A stretch of DNA of 64,000 bases from Haliea sp. GTDB lineage: Bacteria; Pseudomonadota; Gammaproteobacteria; Pseudomonadales; Halieaceae. Below the pieces are notes generated by a model. It worked only from the letters and a program-made list of their open reading frames with translations. It was not told the DNA's origin and made no database searches. The position numbers and the translations under genes are program-made. Location of the stretch: contig JADJAL010000059.1 in assembly GCA_016704305.1 (NCBI GenBank), forward strand, positions 124,001 through 188,000, written 5' to 3'. Positions 44,452-53,000 of the stretch are shown here, piece by piece (the stretch's first letter is position 1; each line of letters starts with the position of its first letter).

Positions 44452-47367
44452 CTATTGATACGCCGCCCCATTATCCAGCCAGTCCTTCAACAGCACCCGT
44501 TCCTGCGCTGAAATCCCGGTATCGGGGTGTCCGGCCTTGTAGTCGATGTCCCAGTTGAAGGTCGCGTTCGTCCTGCCATCCATGCGCTTGTTGTTGGCGT
44601 ACCAGTACAGCGGGGATTCGAGCGCAAATTTCGACACAAAGCGGCTGGTCAACGGGCGCCATAAGGCATTGTCGTTCACACCCGGCGTTGCGCGGGTTAT
44701 GGGTAGCCAGGGTTTGAAGTCGCGCTGCCGGGTATCCCAGACAATCCGCGAATACAGCAGGTCGTCGTTTTCAAAACCGGTATGGCAGCCGCCACAGGAG
44801 CGGGTGATGATGGGTTGCACCTGTGCAAATTTCGGCAGGTCGTGCGCCTTCCCTGCCGTGGGTGTGCGGCTGGCGGCCGCGGTTTTCGCAAATCGTGTTG
44901 CTGCGGGAACCTCGCCCAATTCCGCAAACCGCTCCTCGGAGTGCGCGTCGTGGCAGCCGTGGCAGGTTCGGGTTTCACCGGGGCGCAGCGAGTGCAGCAT
45001 GTCGTCATGGGCGATCCTCTCGCCCCTGGCATTTTCACCGCTCATCAGCAGCGGGGTGTCGCAGGGCACTTCCACCTTCACCGAGCCATCCGCCTCCAGC
45101 GGCACGCGCTGATAGCCTTTGATATCGCGATAACCGACGGTGTTCATGGTCCTCTTGTACAGCTCCTCGTTCCCCTGGTAGCTGATGTCCCACAGCTTGG
45201 GCAGCGTGATCGACAGGAACTTCATGTTGTCGGCGACAAAGTCAGGGTTCTCTGTCTGTGGTTGCACGGCACAGCCCTGCCACGCGCAGCGTTGCGTGGA
45301 GCCCGACTGCGGGTGCGAGCCTGGGCGGGCGTAGAGCTCCGACCTGCGCGCATCGACGACCTGGAGATAGCATTTCCCAGGTTGCAGGGGAGGTGGTCTT
45401 TTCGGTGCGGCCTGACCAAACAGCGCCTGATAGGTCTTGATGGGTTTGGCGTCCCACACCTGGTACCTGGGGTCATCCACCAGCGGCACCATCTGGCTGC
45501 GGTCAAACGGGTTGGTGGTGCTGGGCAACTCGCTGGTCGCCCCGGCTGGCGCGTACACCTTCATGATCGTCCTGCGGCAGACCGCCGTGTCGCCGAGCCA
45601 TCGCTTGGTCAGTTCCACGCCCGAGGCGGCGGCATAACACTGCCCGCGGGCATGCGTGATCATGAAATGGTCAGCGTCCAGCGCCGCCGGATAGCCTGCC
45701 TTGCCGAATGAGCGGTCGGGTATGCCTTGTCCCCGGTACTCGAAACCCGGGTGGGAATCACCTGACTGGCCCCAGGGGGTCAGCGCCTTGAAAGAGGAGG
45801 GGAGGAACGTGCCGCTGCCCGGCGTCCTGCTGGCCGGTTCCACGTAGGGATACTTGATGCACGACTCCGTGCTGCACCCCTCCACATGGGGGTTGCCAAA
45901 GTCAAACGCGTAGATGGCCCCGTTGCTGCCGTTGTGGTTGGCGCGATAGTAGGTTGTAACCGCGAGTTTATTCCTGAAGATCTCCGCCACAGACCGCAGC
46001 CCCCGGATATCTTCAAAACCCAACAGCCCGCCTTTCGCCTTGCTCACCCCGCCAATTGCGGGGGCGACTGGCATCCAGCCCCAGGTCTTGAGGATGTTTT
46101 GCTTGTGGCCGTGCAGCTTCACGGTCATATCAGCCCCGTTCCCGTCCACCCGGCACAACCACATCAGGTTGGGCAGCGCGACCTGCGTGTTCTGGCCGGG
46201 GGCGAACCCCTTGTCGGCGTGGGCGTTATAACAGGAGTACACCACGTCGCCGTTGGCCATCACCTCCGGCGCCAGCGAGTTGAGGTCTTGCGGCCCCCAG
46301 TTGACAGCCTTTGTGCCGTCGATGTTCATCTTCCACAACTGCATCGCCTGTCCCGCCGGGCCATAGGGATACGTCTGCGAGACGCAGTAGGGGTGGTTGT
46401 CGCAATACTTCAGGTGTTGGTTTCCGCCTTCGCGATCGGGCCACTTGCCCGCGCGGTTGGAGACGAAGACGAGTTCGGTATTTGACAGCCACGCAGGCTG
46501 TCGATCGATTGCCCGGGCGACGTTGTCCTGGTTGGCCGCGCAATTCCCGCCAGGGTGGTTTCCAATGGGTGTATTGGTCTTGTTCTCAAGATCGTATATG
46601 TAGAGCTGGGCGCACAGCAGCGGCCCCAGTTCCTGGATCAGGCCGTTGAACTGGGGACTGAGGCCATCTTTGCCCGGTGCTGCAAACCCCACACTGTACA
46701 CAATCTTCTTGCCGTCCGGACTCACGCGCGCCTCCTGCGCCACGCAGTTGTAATCGTCGTTGCCCGTGCAGTCGAATATCACCTCCGGCGTGCTGCCGTC
46801 CAGCGCGTCAATCACCACATCCGCTTCCGCCAGGGAGTCGTTGATCCTGCGCACGTCTGTCGCGTACTGGAAATTGGCTACCTCCGAATCCGCTGTGTTG
46901 CCGGGTATCGGGTGCGAATTGTAGGGTTGGCGTGTGTACACCAGTTTGGCGCCCCCGGTGCCCGGCTTGACCTCTGGTTTGCCTTTGGAGAGCGCTGGCG
47001 ACTTCACCGACGGGGTGGGCCTGGGTAGCGCTGGCGCAGCCTTGCCAGTGTTGGGATTCGCTTTCGCAGCCGGGGCGATGCGCGGCTCGGGTTTGCCTGT
47101 AGCGGCATTCGCCTTCGGAGCGGGCGTAACGTCAGGCTCGGGCGCGTTTTCGTCGACGCTCTCGGGCTGGTATTCGTCGCCCAGCTTGATGCGCTTCAAT
47201 TCCTCCCACGAGGTGGCGTCGGCAATGGCGTGGCCGGGCGGCATGGCCGCGTCTTTTAGGGTTATCCGGAAGGTATCGTCGGCAATTATGGATTGCGGTA
47301 GCGCAAGGCAGGCGACCAGTAAAACCAGTGACGCGCGGCGTAATGACGATTCTAGGGACGTGAACAT
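44452..47367 (-). CDS. Diheme periplasmic protein related to hydrazine synthase alpha-subunit middle domain
   Basis: A 971-residue exported protein. A signal peptide (LVLLVACLALPQSIIA) precedes a low-complexity Pro/Ala/Lys linker (residues 75-130). A beta-propeller-like region follows, with PD40-like strands (ARVSPDGKKIVYSV, AWLSNTELVFVSNRAG, DGTKAVNWGPQDLNSLAPEV). Two c-type hemes sit near the C-terminus: CHGCH at 802-806 and CGGCH at 858-862. The last residues, LLKDWLDNGAAYQ, are typical of cytochrome domains in planctomycete-like multidomain proteins. The architecture fits 'HzsA-related' proteins; hydrazine synthesis itself is not implied, since no other hzs genes are present. It is 26 bases downstream of the citramalate synthase-like gene. 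Confidence 0.7.
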   Translation of the reverse strand: MFTSLESSLRRASLVLLVACLALPQSIIADDTFRITLKDAAMPPGHAIADATSWEELKRIKLGDEYQPESVDENAPEPDVTPAPKANAATGKPEPRIAPAAKANPNTGKAAPALPRPTPSVKSPALSKGKPEVKPGTGGAKLVYTRQPYNSHPIPGNTADSEVANFQYATDVRRINDSLAEADVVIDALDGSTPEVIFDCTGNDDYNCVAQEARVSPDGKKIVYSVGFAAPGKDGLSPQFNGLIQELGPLLCAQLYIYDLENKTNTPIGNHPGGNCAANQDNVARAIDRQPAWLSNTELVFVSNRAGKWPDREGGNQHLKYCDNHPYCVSQTYPYGPAGQAMQLWKMNIDGTKAVNWGPQDLNSLAPEVMANGDVVYSCYNAHADKGFAPGQNTQVALPNLMWLCRVDGNGADMTVKLHGHKQNILKTWGWMPVAPAIGGVSKAKGGLLGFEDIRGLRSVAEIFRNKLAVTTYYRANHNGSNGAIYAFDFGNPHVEGCSTESCIKYPYVEPASRTPGSGTFLPSSFKALTPWGQSGDSHPGFEYRGQGIPDRSFGKAGYPAALDADHFMITHARGQCYAAASGVELTKRWLGDTAVCRRTIMKVYAPAGATSELPSTTNPFDRSQMVPLVDDPRYQVWDAKPIKTYQALFGQAAPKRPPPLQPGKCYLQVVDARRSELYARPGSHPQSGSTQRCAWQGCAVQPQTENPDFVADNMKFLSITLPKLWDISYQGNEELYKRTMNTVGYRDIKGYQRVPLEADGSVKVEVPCDTPLLMSGENARGERIAHDDMLHSLRPGETRTCHGCHDAHSEERFAELGEVPAATRFAKTAAASRTPTAGKAHDLPKFAQVQPIITRSCGGCHTGFENDDLLYSRIVWDTRQRDFKPWLPITRATPGVNDNALWRPLTSRFVSKFALESPLYWYANNKRMDGRTNATFNWDIDYKAGHPDTGISAQERVLLKDWLDNGAAYQ

Positions 47368-47393
47368 GTGCTCATTCGCTTATCCTGCAAGGC

Positions 47394-48974
47394 TCAAACT
47401 TGGCCATCCGCCAATAGCTGCGCAGCTGCCACCCCCGGTTCCGCCCCGCGCTCGTGCAACTGTAAGTTGACGATCCGCAGTGCCGCCAGAATGCCCGCGA
47501 ATACCTGGTTGGAGTGCACGCCACGGGTTTTGATTTCCTGCCCATCGCAGTCCCAGGTGATGACGCACTCGGTGAGCGCATTGGTGCGACCACCCTTGGG
47601 TATGCGTACCTCATAATCGACCAGCGTCGGCAGCACATAGTTCCGCGCTGCCATCACCTCGTTCATCGCGTGGATAAACGCATCGAACCCGCCGTTGCCG
47701 GAACCCACCGCGTGCTGGATTTCACCGCCCACGTCGACGCGAATGCTCACCGTCGATTTCAGGTTCAGGCCGCTGGTGACCGAGCAATTCAGCAGTTTGA
47801 TGGGGTGGTAGTTCTTGCTCTCCAGTACATCGGCGATGATGAAGGGCAGGTCTTCGGTGGTGATCAACTCCTTTGAATCGCCCAGTTTTACGATCCGCGC
47901 CAGCACTTTCTGCTGGTTTTCTTCCGACAGGTTGAGGCCCAGCGCCTCGAGATTTTTCGCCAGCGATGCCTTGCCACTCATCTTGCCCAGCGCATAACTG
48001 CGGGTGCGGGAGAAGCGCTCGGGGCTGAGGCGAGTTTTGTACAGTCCGCCTTTTTTGTCGCCATCGGCATGGATGCCAGCCGTTTGCGTGAACACGTCGG
48101 CGCCGACGATGGGCGCGTTGGCGGGGACGCGTTTGCCGGAGAACGTCTCCACCATCGCGCTCAGTTGCACGATATAGCTTTCATCAATGGACAGTTCCAT
48201 GCCCATCTTGTCGCGCAGCACCACGCTGACTTCCGCGAGCGACGCATTACCCGCGCGCTCGCCCAGGCAGTTCACCGTGCAGTGCACGGAGTCGACGCCG
48301 GCGCGCACTGCAGCCATGACGTTGGCGGTGGCGAGGCCGTAGTCGTTGTGCGGGTGAAAGTCGAACTGCTGCCCGGGGTAGCGCGCAATCATGTCACTGA
48401 GGCTGGCGAACACTTCCTCGGGCGACATCACGCCGAGCGTGTCGGGCAGCATGAAATGGCGAATACCGCAGTCTTTCAGCAAATCCATCATGCGGTACAC
48501 ATAGTCCGGGCTGTTGCGGTAGCCGTTGGACCAGTCTTCCAGATAGGCGTTCACCTGCAACCCTTTCGCCAGCGCATAGTCCACTGTGGTCAGGATCTCG
48601 GCCACGTGCTGTTCCAGTGTTTTGCCCAATTGCTCGCGGCAGTGCTTCTCGCTGCCCTTGGTCAGCAGGTTGATCACCTGGCCGCCGGTTTGCAGTATCC
48701 AGTCCACGCTCTTGCGCTGATCGACAAATCCCAGCACCTCGATGCGGTCGCCCAATCCGTGCTCCCTGGCCCACGCATTGATGCTGGAGACTGCCTCCAT
48801 CTCACCTTTGGAAACGCGTGCCGAGGCGACCTCGATACGGTCGACCTTCAGTTGCTCCAGCAGCGCCCTGGCCAGGTTGACCTTTTCTTCGGGGGAGAAG
48901 GATACGCCCTGGGTCTGTTCGCCATCGCGCAGGGTGGTATCCATTAACTGGATGTGTCGCGGTGTGTTGTCCAT
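47394..48974 (-). CDS. Isopropylmalate/citramalate synthase-like enzyme (LeuA family) with regulatory domain
   Basis: A 526-residue DRE-TIM metallolyase that would condense acetyl-CoA with a 2-oxoacid. The MDTTLRDGEQTQGVSFSPEEK start, DFHPHNDYGLATANV metal histidines, and NCLGERAGNASLAEV are family motifs. Residues after about 390 form the LeuA dimerisation/regulatory domain (HAVGSGNGGFDAFIHAMNEV). The NPS-type pattern and length are closer to the (R)-citramalate synthase/alternative IPMS group than to enteric LeuA. It could feed 2-oxobutyrate for isoleucine or leucine synthesis together with the LeuB-like gene at 41946. Confidence 0.88.
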   Translation of the reverse strand: MDNTPRHIQLMDTTLRDGEQTQGVSFSPEEKVNLARALLEQLKVDRIEVASARVSKGEMEAVSSINAWAREHGLGDRIEVLGFVDQRKSVDWILQTGGQVINLLTKGSEKHCREQLGKTLEQHVAEILTTVDYALAKGLQVNAYLEDWSNGYRNSPDYVYRMMDLLKDCGIRHFMLPDTLGVMSPEEVFASLSDMIARYPGQQFDFHPHNDYGLATANVMAAVRAGVDSVHCTVNCLGERAGNASLAEVSVVLRDKMGMELSIDESYIVQLSAMVETFSGKRVPANAPIVGADVFTQTAGIHADGDKKGGLYKTRLSPERFSRTRSYALGKMSGKASLAKNLEALGLNLSEENQQKVLARIVKLGDSKELITTEDLPFIIADVLESKNYHPIKLLNCSVTSGLNLKSTVSIRVDVGGEIQHAVGSGNGGFDAFIHAMNEVMAARNYVLPTLVDYEVRIPKGGRTNALTECVITWDCDGQEIKTRGVHSNQVFAGILAALRIVNLQLHERGAEPGVAAAQLLADGQV

Positions 48975-49116
48975 GGTGGTTCCGTCGATGGCCTGGGTTG
49001 TCGGCAGCGGTGATTGCTAAATGAACCGCGAATTATCCCTTGATTGGTGGTGCTTGTACAATTTTGGCGGTGTGGAGTTCAACTGGTGATGGTTTAGTTT
49101 GTTTTTGATCTCGCGA

Positions 49117-49236
49117 CGGAGAATGCGGCTTGTGGCTCTCGAAGGGACACGCCAAAAGCGCACATCCATGTGCAGGCTCGGGGGGCGACATGCATGTCGC
49201 CACACGGTCCCCTCGAAAGCCACAACCCGCATTCTC
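49117..49236. repeat. Palindromic dispersed element, copy B
   Basis: Arms 49119-49148 and 49207-49236 are inverted copies matching at 27 of 30 bases. They enclose a 58-base centre almost the same as copy A, including CGCCAAAA, GCGCACATCCATG and the GGCGAC-N5-GTCGCC-like hairpin (GGCGACATGCATGTCGCC). The arms differ from those of copy A at about eight positions, and the partner arm changes to match, so base pairing is conserved. It lies in the 368-base spacer between dusC and the synthase gene, both on the minus strand; nothing else is recognised there. Confidence 0.85.
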
Positions 49237-49342
49237 TTCACCTGTGCCGTACAACTTTCAAATAGAACCACTACCCGGTATGGGTTCACCCTGGTCATGC
49301 AAATAAGAAGTTCGGTATCGCAAAACGCCAAGACGCAAGCCG

Positions 49343-50323
49343 TTAAGCCGCCAAACGCTTGTCGCCGTGGACAGACTGGGCGTCCCGCAACACGGCTGAA
49401 ATCGTATCCGGATCATGCAGGCGCTTCACCTGCTCAAACAGCGGCCCGGCCTGCGGAAAATACCCGCGCAGGTAGACCAGCCATTGTTTCAGCGGGTTGC
49501 CCGCGCAATGCGCGTCATAATCGCGCAGCGTCAGTGCGAAGAAGCGCAGCAGCAGCGGGGTGATCGCGTTCCAGGCAAGCGGTTCGCAGGTATCGCCATT
49601 GGCAGTCGCGGCCGCAACCAGTCGCGGCAGGTCGGGGCGGCACAGTACGCCGCGACCCAGCATCAGGTCGGTGCAGCCGGTGACTTCGCGACAGCGCAGC
49701 GCATCGTCAACGCTCCAGATTTCGCCGTTGGCAATCACCGGCAGCGACACCCGCTCGCGCACATCCGCGATGCTGTCCCAATACGCCGGTGGGCGATAGC
49801 CGTCGCGTTTGGTGCGCGCGTGCACGGTGAGTTCAGTGGCGCCTGCCGCCTCAATGCCCATGGCGATGTCGGCAAACAGGGCGTTGTCTTCAAAGCCCAG
49901 CCGCGTTTTCACGGTGACCGGTATGTGCGCGGGCACCGCAGCGCGCACGGCGGCGGTGATGTCGTGCACGCGCCGTGGTTCGCGCAGCAGGATGGCGCCG
50001 CCGTCGGAGCGGTTGACGGTTCTCGCCGGGCAGCCAAAATTCAGGTCGATCCCCGGTGCGCCGAGTTCCGCCGCACGCGCGGCATTCTCGGCCATCACTG
50101 CGGGCTGGCCGCCGAGAAGCTGCACGTAAACGGGCACGCCCGACGCGGTTTTACCGCCGTGCGCGAGTTCCGGGCACAAGCGATAAAACACACGCGGCGG
50201 CAACAGGCGCTCGGTGACGCGGACGAATTCCGTGACGCAGCGATCCACGCCGCCGAGGGAGGTCAGCAGCTCGCGCATGGTATGGTCGATAACGCCCTCC
50301 ATCGGGGCGAGCATCAGGCGCAT
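49343..50323 (-). CDS. dusC: tRNA-dihydrouridine(16) synthase
   Basis: An FMN enzyme reducing uridine 16 in the tRNA D-loop. The 326-residue protein from the ATG at 50323 opens LMLAPMEGVIDHTMRELL, carries ITEFVRV-type VTEFVRVTERLLP (the DusC signature), the catalytic cysteine in LNFGCPARTVNRSDGGAILL, and IANGEIWSVDDA for FMN phosphate binding. These blocks match DusC rather than DusA or DusB. The frame is open upstream to 50461, but the ATG at 50323 gives the typical N-terminus. It ends near copy B of the palindromic repeat. Confidence 0.93.
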   Translation of the reverse strand: MRLMLAPMEGVIDHTMRELLTSLGGVDRCVTEFVRVTERLLPPRVFYRLCPELAHGGKTASGVPVYVQLLGGQPAVMAENAARAAELGAPGIDLNFGCPARTVNRSDGGAILLREPRRVHDITAAVRAAVPAHIPVTVKTRLGFEDNALFADIAMGIEAAGATELTVHARTKRDGYRPPAYWDSIADVRERVSLPVIANGEIWSVDDALRCREVTGCTDLMLGRGVLCRPDLPRLVAAATANGDTCEPLAWNAITPLLLRFFALTLRDYDAHCAGNPLKQWLVYLRGYFPQAGPLFEQVKRLHDPDTISAVLRDAQSVHGDKRLAA

Positions 50324-50483
50324 CGGTGTTTCCAGTCGGAATGCTTGGGGACCGGCATTATACGTTTGAATGTCTGCTTGATGCTGTGAAAAATTTGGTG
50401 CAGGGTTCGGACGAAATTCATCAGCCGAAGCGGATTTAGCGAAAGTTTGGGATAGAGGCATTTTGAGATTGGGAGCGTGGGAG

Positions 50484-50690
50484 GGTCAGCGGGTGTGGGG
50501 GCCTGGCCTGTGGTTTTAGGGCGCGCTCTAAGTTTTCCTGTGTTTTCGGAGTCTTTCTGCTGGTCCGGCACACCGGAGCACTGTTCGAGTCCCAATTTTT
50601 CGCGCAGCGAAAAATGGTCGAGTTGCGCAGCAGCCGAAAACAATGAAAACTTACGCCCGTGCCACAGGCCAGGCCCCACACCTGCTGATC
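50484..50690. repeat. 207-bp branched palindrome
   Basis: A left arm (50484-50549) and right arm (50634-50690) are imperfect inverted copies, with perfect blocks such as CCTGGCCTGTGG/CCACAGGCCAGG and AAGTTTTC/GAAAACTT. In the 84-base loop are two further hairpins: TCCGG-N4-CCGGA at 50564-50577 and the 9-bp ATTTTTCGC-GCA-GCGAAAAAT at 50595-50615. It is unlike copies A and B. It lies between dusC and the thioesterase, ending just before the thioesterase start, so it could also be in that gene's leader. Confidence 0.75.
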
Positions 50691-50724
50691 CGGCAGGAGC
50701 ATGCAAACTCACGGAGATGAAAAA

Positions 50725-51114
50725 TTGAAAGAATTCGCTATTACCATTACCCCGCGCCTTTACGAAACCGACGCACTGGGCCACATCAATAACGCCACCA
50801 TTGCCGCATGGTTTGAAGTAGTGCGGGTTCGATTCCTTGAGTCTTTGGTGGATCGCGACCCGGGTATTCTCAAGCAATGGATATTGGCGTCAGTACAAAT
50901 TGACTTCATCGGTGAAACCTTTTACGGCGTGGATGTCACCGCGAAGATTGTAGAAGCCACTATCGGCAACACCTCGTTTACCTTGCACACTGAAATGTTC
51001 CAGGGCGACAAGCAAACTGTACGCGGCAAGGCGGTGCTCGTACATCTGGACCTTGCGAGCAAATCGCCCGCGCGCATTCCCGATGACCTGCGAGCAAAAC
51101 TGGCCGAGCTTTAG
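50725..51114 (+). CDS. Acyl-CoA thioesterase, hotdog fold (4HBT family)
   Basis: A small hotdog-fold thioesterase hydrolysing acyl-CoA or acyl-ACP. ITPRLYETDALGHINNATIAAWFEVVR is the classic 4-hydroxybenzoyl-CoA thioesterase motif, with the catalytic Asp in ETDALGHINN. The start at the TTG at 50725 gives MKEFAITITP, fits homologues, and has GGAG 8 bases before; the ATG at 50701 has AGGAG only one base away, too close. It converges with the NTF2-like gene, overlapping by four bases. No pathway gene adjoins it. Confidence 0.8.
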   Translation: MKEFAITITPRLYETDALGHINNATIAAWFEVVRVRFLESLVDRDPGILKQWILASVQIDFIGETFYGVDVTAKIVEATIGNTSFTLHTEMFQGDKQTVRGKAVLVHLDLASKSPARIPDDLRAKLAEL

Positions 51115-51647
51115 CGCTGCCCGCGTCGCAGCAGTCGAAAGAATTCGTAGGATGGATCGGCGGGCCCGGGCTTGCCGATGTAGGAGCCTTCGATCATCGG
51201 GTGGTCCAGGCATACGGTGGACGGGTTGTTGAAGTTGGCCCAGTCGGCAACCACTGCGCGGTGGCTGAATTTCCACACACCCGCGCGCTTTTCATATTTG
51301 TCGAAATAGCGCCCGCCGATCAGCAGGTCCACCGGGCCGTCGTCGGTGCGCACCTGGTGAAACGCCAACACGTACACCTCGCCCTCCGCGTAATCACCGT
51401 CCAGCGCAATGTTCACTGTGGTGACGTTGTGGTGCAGGATCAGCATTGGTTCCTGGATGGTGGGCAACCGGTCGATGAACGCCATCGCGAGCCCCTTGAA
51501 GAATGCGCCGTGATCGTCCGTGGCGTCGGCGTGGTAGAGCGTGCGCATCTTGTCGTGATCGTGGCGGTCGGCCGCGTTGCAATAGGCGTGGATCAGTTCC
51601 GTGATGTCCTGCTTGTCGAGCAGGGCCTGCACGCGCGCATCCATCAC
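51111..51647 (-). CDS. SnoaL/NTF2-like family protein
   Basis: A 178-residue cone-shaped alpha+beta-fold protein (DUF4440/SnoaL-like). The typical start, QDITELIHAYCNAADRHDHDKMRTLYHADATDDHG, with HDH residues, is shared by the steroid-isomerase/dehydratase-type NTF2 proteins common in environmental gammaproteobacteria. Catalytic or purely binding function is not predictable. It is last in a coupled trio: its ATG overlaps the pdxJ stop by four bases (ATGA). Confidence 0.82.
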   Translation of the reverse strand: MMDARVQALLDKQDITELIHAYCNAADRHDHDKMRTLYHADATDDHGAFFKGLAMAFIDRLPTIQEPMLILHHNVTTVNIALDGDYAEGEVYVLAFHQVRTDDGPVDLLIGGRYFDKYEKRAGVWKFSHRAVVADWANFNNPSTVCLDHPMIEGSYIGKPGPADPSYEFFRLLRRGQR

Positions 51648-52408
51648 GGCTTGCCCAATGCGCGTTGGTAGGCCGCTATTGTTGCGGCCATCCCCATGCG
51701 AAGCGCATCCACCGTGAGGGCGTGGCCGATTGATACCTCCAGCAGGCCCGCGATGGTGGCGAAACGCGGCAGGTTGTTAAGGTCCAGGTCGTGGCCGGCG
51801 TTGAGGCCGAGGCCTTCCTCCGCCGCGACTTCCGCCGCGCGCACAAACCGCTGGAATACCTGCTCCAGATCGTTGTGCTGGCTGAAGGCGCGCGCGTAGG
51901 ATTCGGTGTACAGCTCGATGCGGTCCGTGCCGGTTTGCGCGGCGAGGCGGATCTGCTCGGGGTCCGGGTCCATGAACAGGCTGGTGCGAATGCCCAGCGC
52001 CTGCAGTTCCTGCACCAGCGGCGCAACCCGCTCGCCATCGCGCCTGAGGTCGAAGCCGTGGTCCGAGGTGAGCTGTCCGTCGCCATCCGGCACCAGCGTG
52101 CACTGCGCGGGACGTATCTCTTTTACCAGCGCCATGAAGCCGGGGTAGTCGTCGACGCCAGCGCGGTCACTGCGGCGCGCCCCGGTGAAGGGGTTGCCTT
52201 CAATATTGAATTCAACAGTGAGCATCGCAGCGAGATCGAAACAGTCGCGCACGCGGATGTGCCTTTGGTCCGGGCGTGGGTGCACCGTGATGCCGTCAGC
52301 CCCGGCGTCGATGCACATCTGCGCGTGCAGCACAATGTCGGGGTTGGTGGTATCGCGCGAGTTGCGGATAAGCGCAATTTTGTTGAGGTTGACGCTGAGT
52401 GCGATCAT
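51644..52408 (-). CDS. pdxJ: Pyridoxine 5'-phosphate synthase
   Basis: The last enzyme of DXP-dependent vitamin B6 synthesis, joining 1-deoxyxylulose 5-phosphate and 3-amino-2-oxopropyl phosphate. The TIM-barrel of 254 residues has SVNLNKIALIRNSR, GADGITVHPRPDQRHIR, EFNIEGNP and CTLVPDGDGQLTSDHGFD blocks, and LNAGHDLDLNNLP, all diagnostic. Its start shares one base with the stop of the upstream cyclophilin gene (TGATG) and its stop overlaps the next gene. The usual neighbours of pdxJ in gammaproteobacteria (recO, acpS) are absent. Confidence 0.95.
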   Translation of the reverse strand: MIALSVNLNKIALIRNSRDTTNPDIVLHAQMCIDAGADGITVHPRPDQRHIRVRDCFDLAAMLTVEFNIEGNPFTGARRSDRAGVDDYPGFMALVKEIRPAQCTLVPDGDGQLTSDHGFDLRRDGERVAPLVQELQALGIRTSLFMDPDPEQIRLAAQTGTDRIELYTESYARAFSQHNDLEQVFQRFVRAAEVAAEEGLGLNAGHDLDLNNLPRFATIAGLLEVSIGHALTVDALRMGMAATIAAYQRALGKP

Positions 52409-52989
52409 CAGGGCTTAATGAGCACGACATCTTCGATGATGATGGGCTGCTTGGGTACGTCACCCATGCCGCCCGCGTTGCCAGTCGGCGCGGTGGCAAT
52501 GAAATCCACGATATCCATGCCCTGTATCACTTCGCCAAACACCGTGTAGCCTTCGCTACCGGGCGTCCAATCCAGTCGCAGGTTGGAACGCTGGTTGATG
52601 AAGAACTGCGAGGTGGCGGAATCGGGATCATTGGTGCGCGCCATCGCTACCGTGCCGCGCGTGTTGTGCAGGCGATTTTTCGACTCATTTACAATCGGCT
52701 CGCCGGTCTTTTTCTCCACCATGTCAGTGGTGAAACCGCCGCCCTGGATCATGAAGTTGGGAATCACGCGATGAAACACCGTGCCTTTGTAGAAACCGCT
52801 GTCCACGTAGCCCAGGAAGTTCGCCACCGTGACCGGCGCTTTATCGGCGAACAACTGCAGCGTGATATCGCCCTCGCTGGTTTTAATCAACACTTGCGGG
52901 TTGGCCGGCTGCGCGAGTGCAGGGACAGTGAACAGCGTTGTCAGCATGGGCGTCAGCAAGGACAGGCAAAACAGTAATACACGAATCAT
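52408..52989 (-). CDS. ppiA: Periplasmic cyclophilin-type peptidyl-prolyl isomerase
   Basis: A proline isomerase of 193 residues that helps proteins fold in the periplasm. A signal peptide (MIRVLLFCLSLLTPMLTT, cleavage after ALA) is followed by the cyclophilin domain: VANFLGYVDSGFYKGTVFHRVIPNFMIQGGGF with the catalytic Arg, and ATSQFFINQRSN. AGGAG precedes the ATG. It leads the ppiA-pdxJ-NTF2-like overlapping trio, and the YgiM-like gene ends 12 bases upstream on the same strand. Confidence 0.93.
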   Translation of the reverse strand: MIRVLLFCLSLLTPMLTTLFTVPALAQPANPQVLIKTSEGDITLQLFADKAPVTVANFLGYVDSGFYKGTVFHRVIPNFMIQGGGFTTDMVEKKTGEPIVNESKNRLHNTRGTVAMARTNDPDSATSQFFINQRSNLRLDWTPGSEGYTVFGEVIQGMDIVDFIATAPTGNAGGMGDVPKQPIIIEDVVLIKP

Positions 52990-53000
52990 GATGATCTCCT

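Noticed and set aside
44452..47367. Evidence for an anammox hydrazine synthase complex
   Set aside because: No HzsB/C-like genes or anammox context; only the domain architecture resembles HzsA.
50584..50594. GTTCGAGTCC resembling a tRNA T-loop
   Set aside because: No acceptor, D or anticodon stems surround it; it lies in the loop of the branched palindrome.
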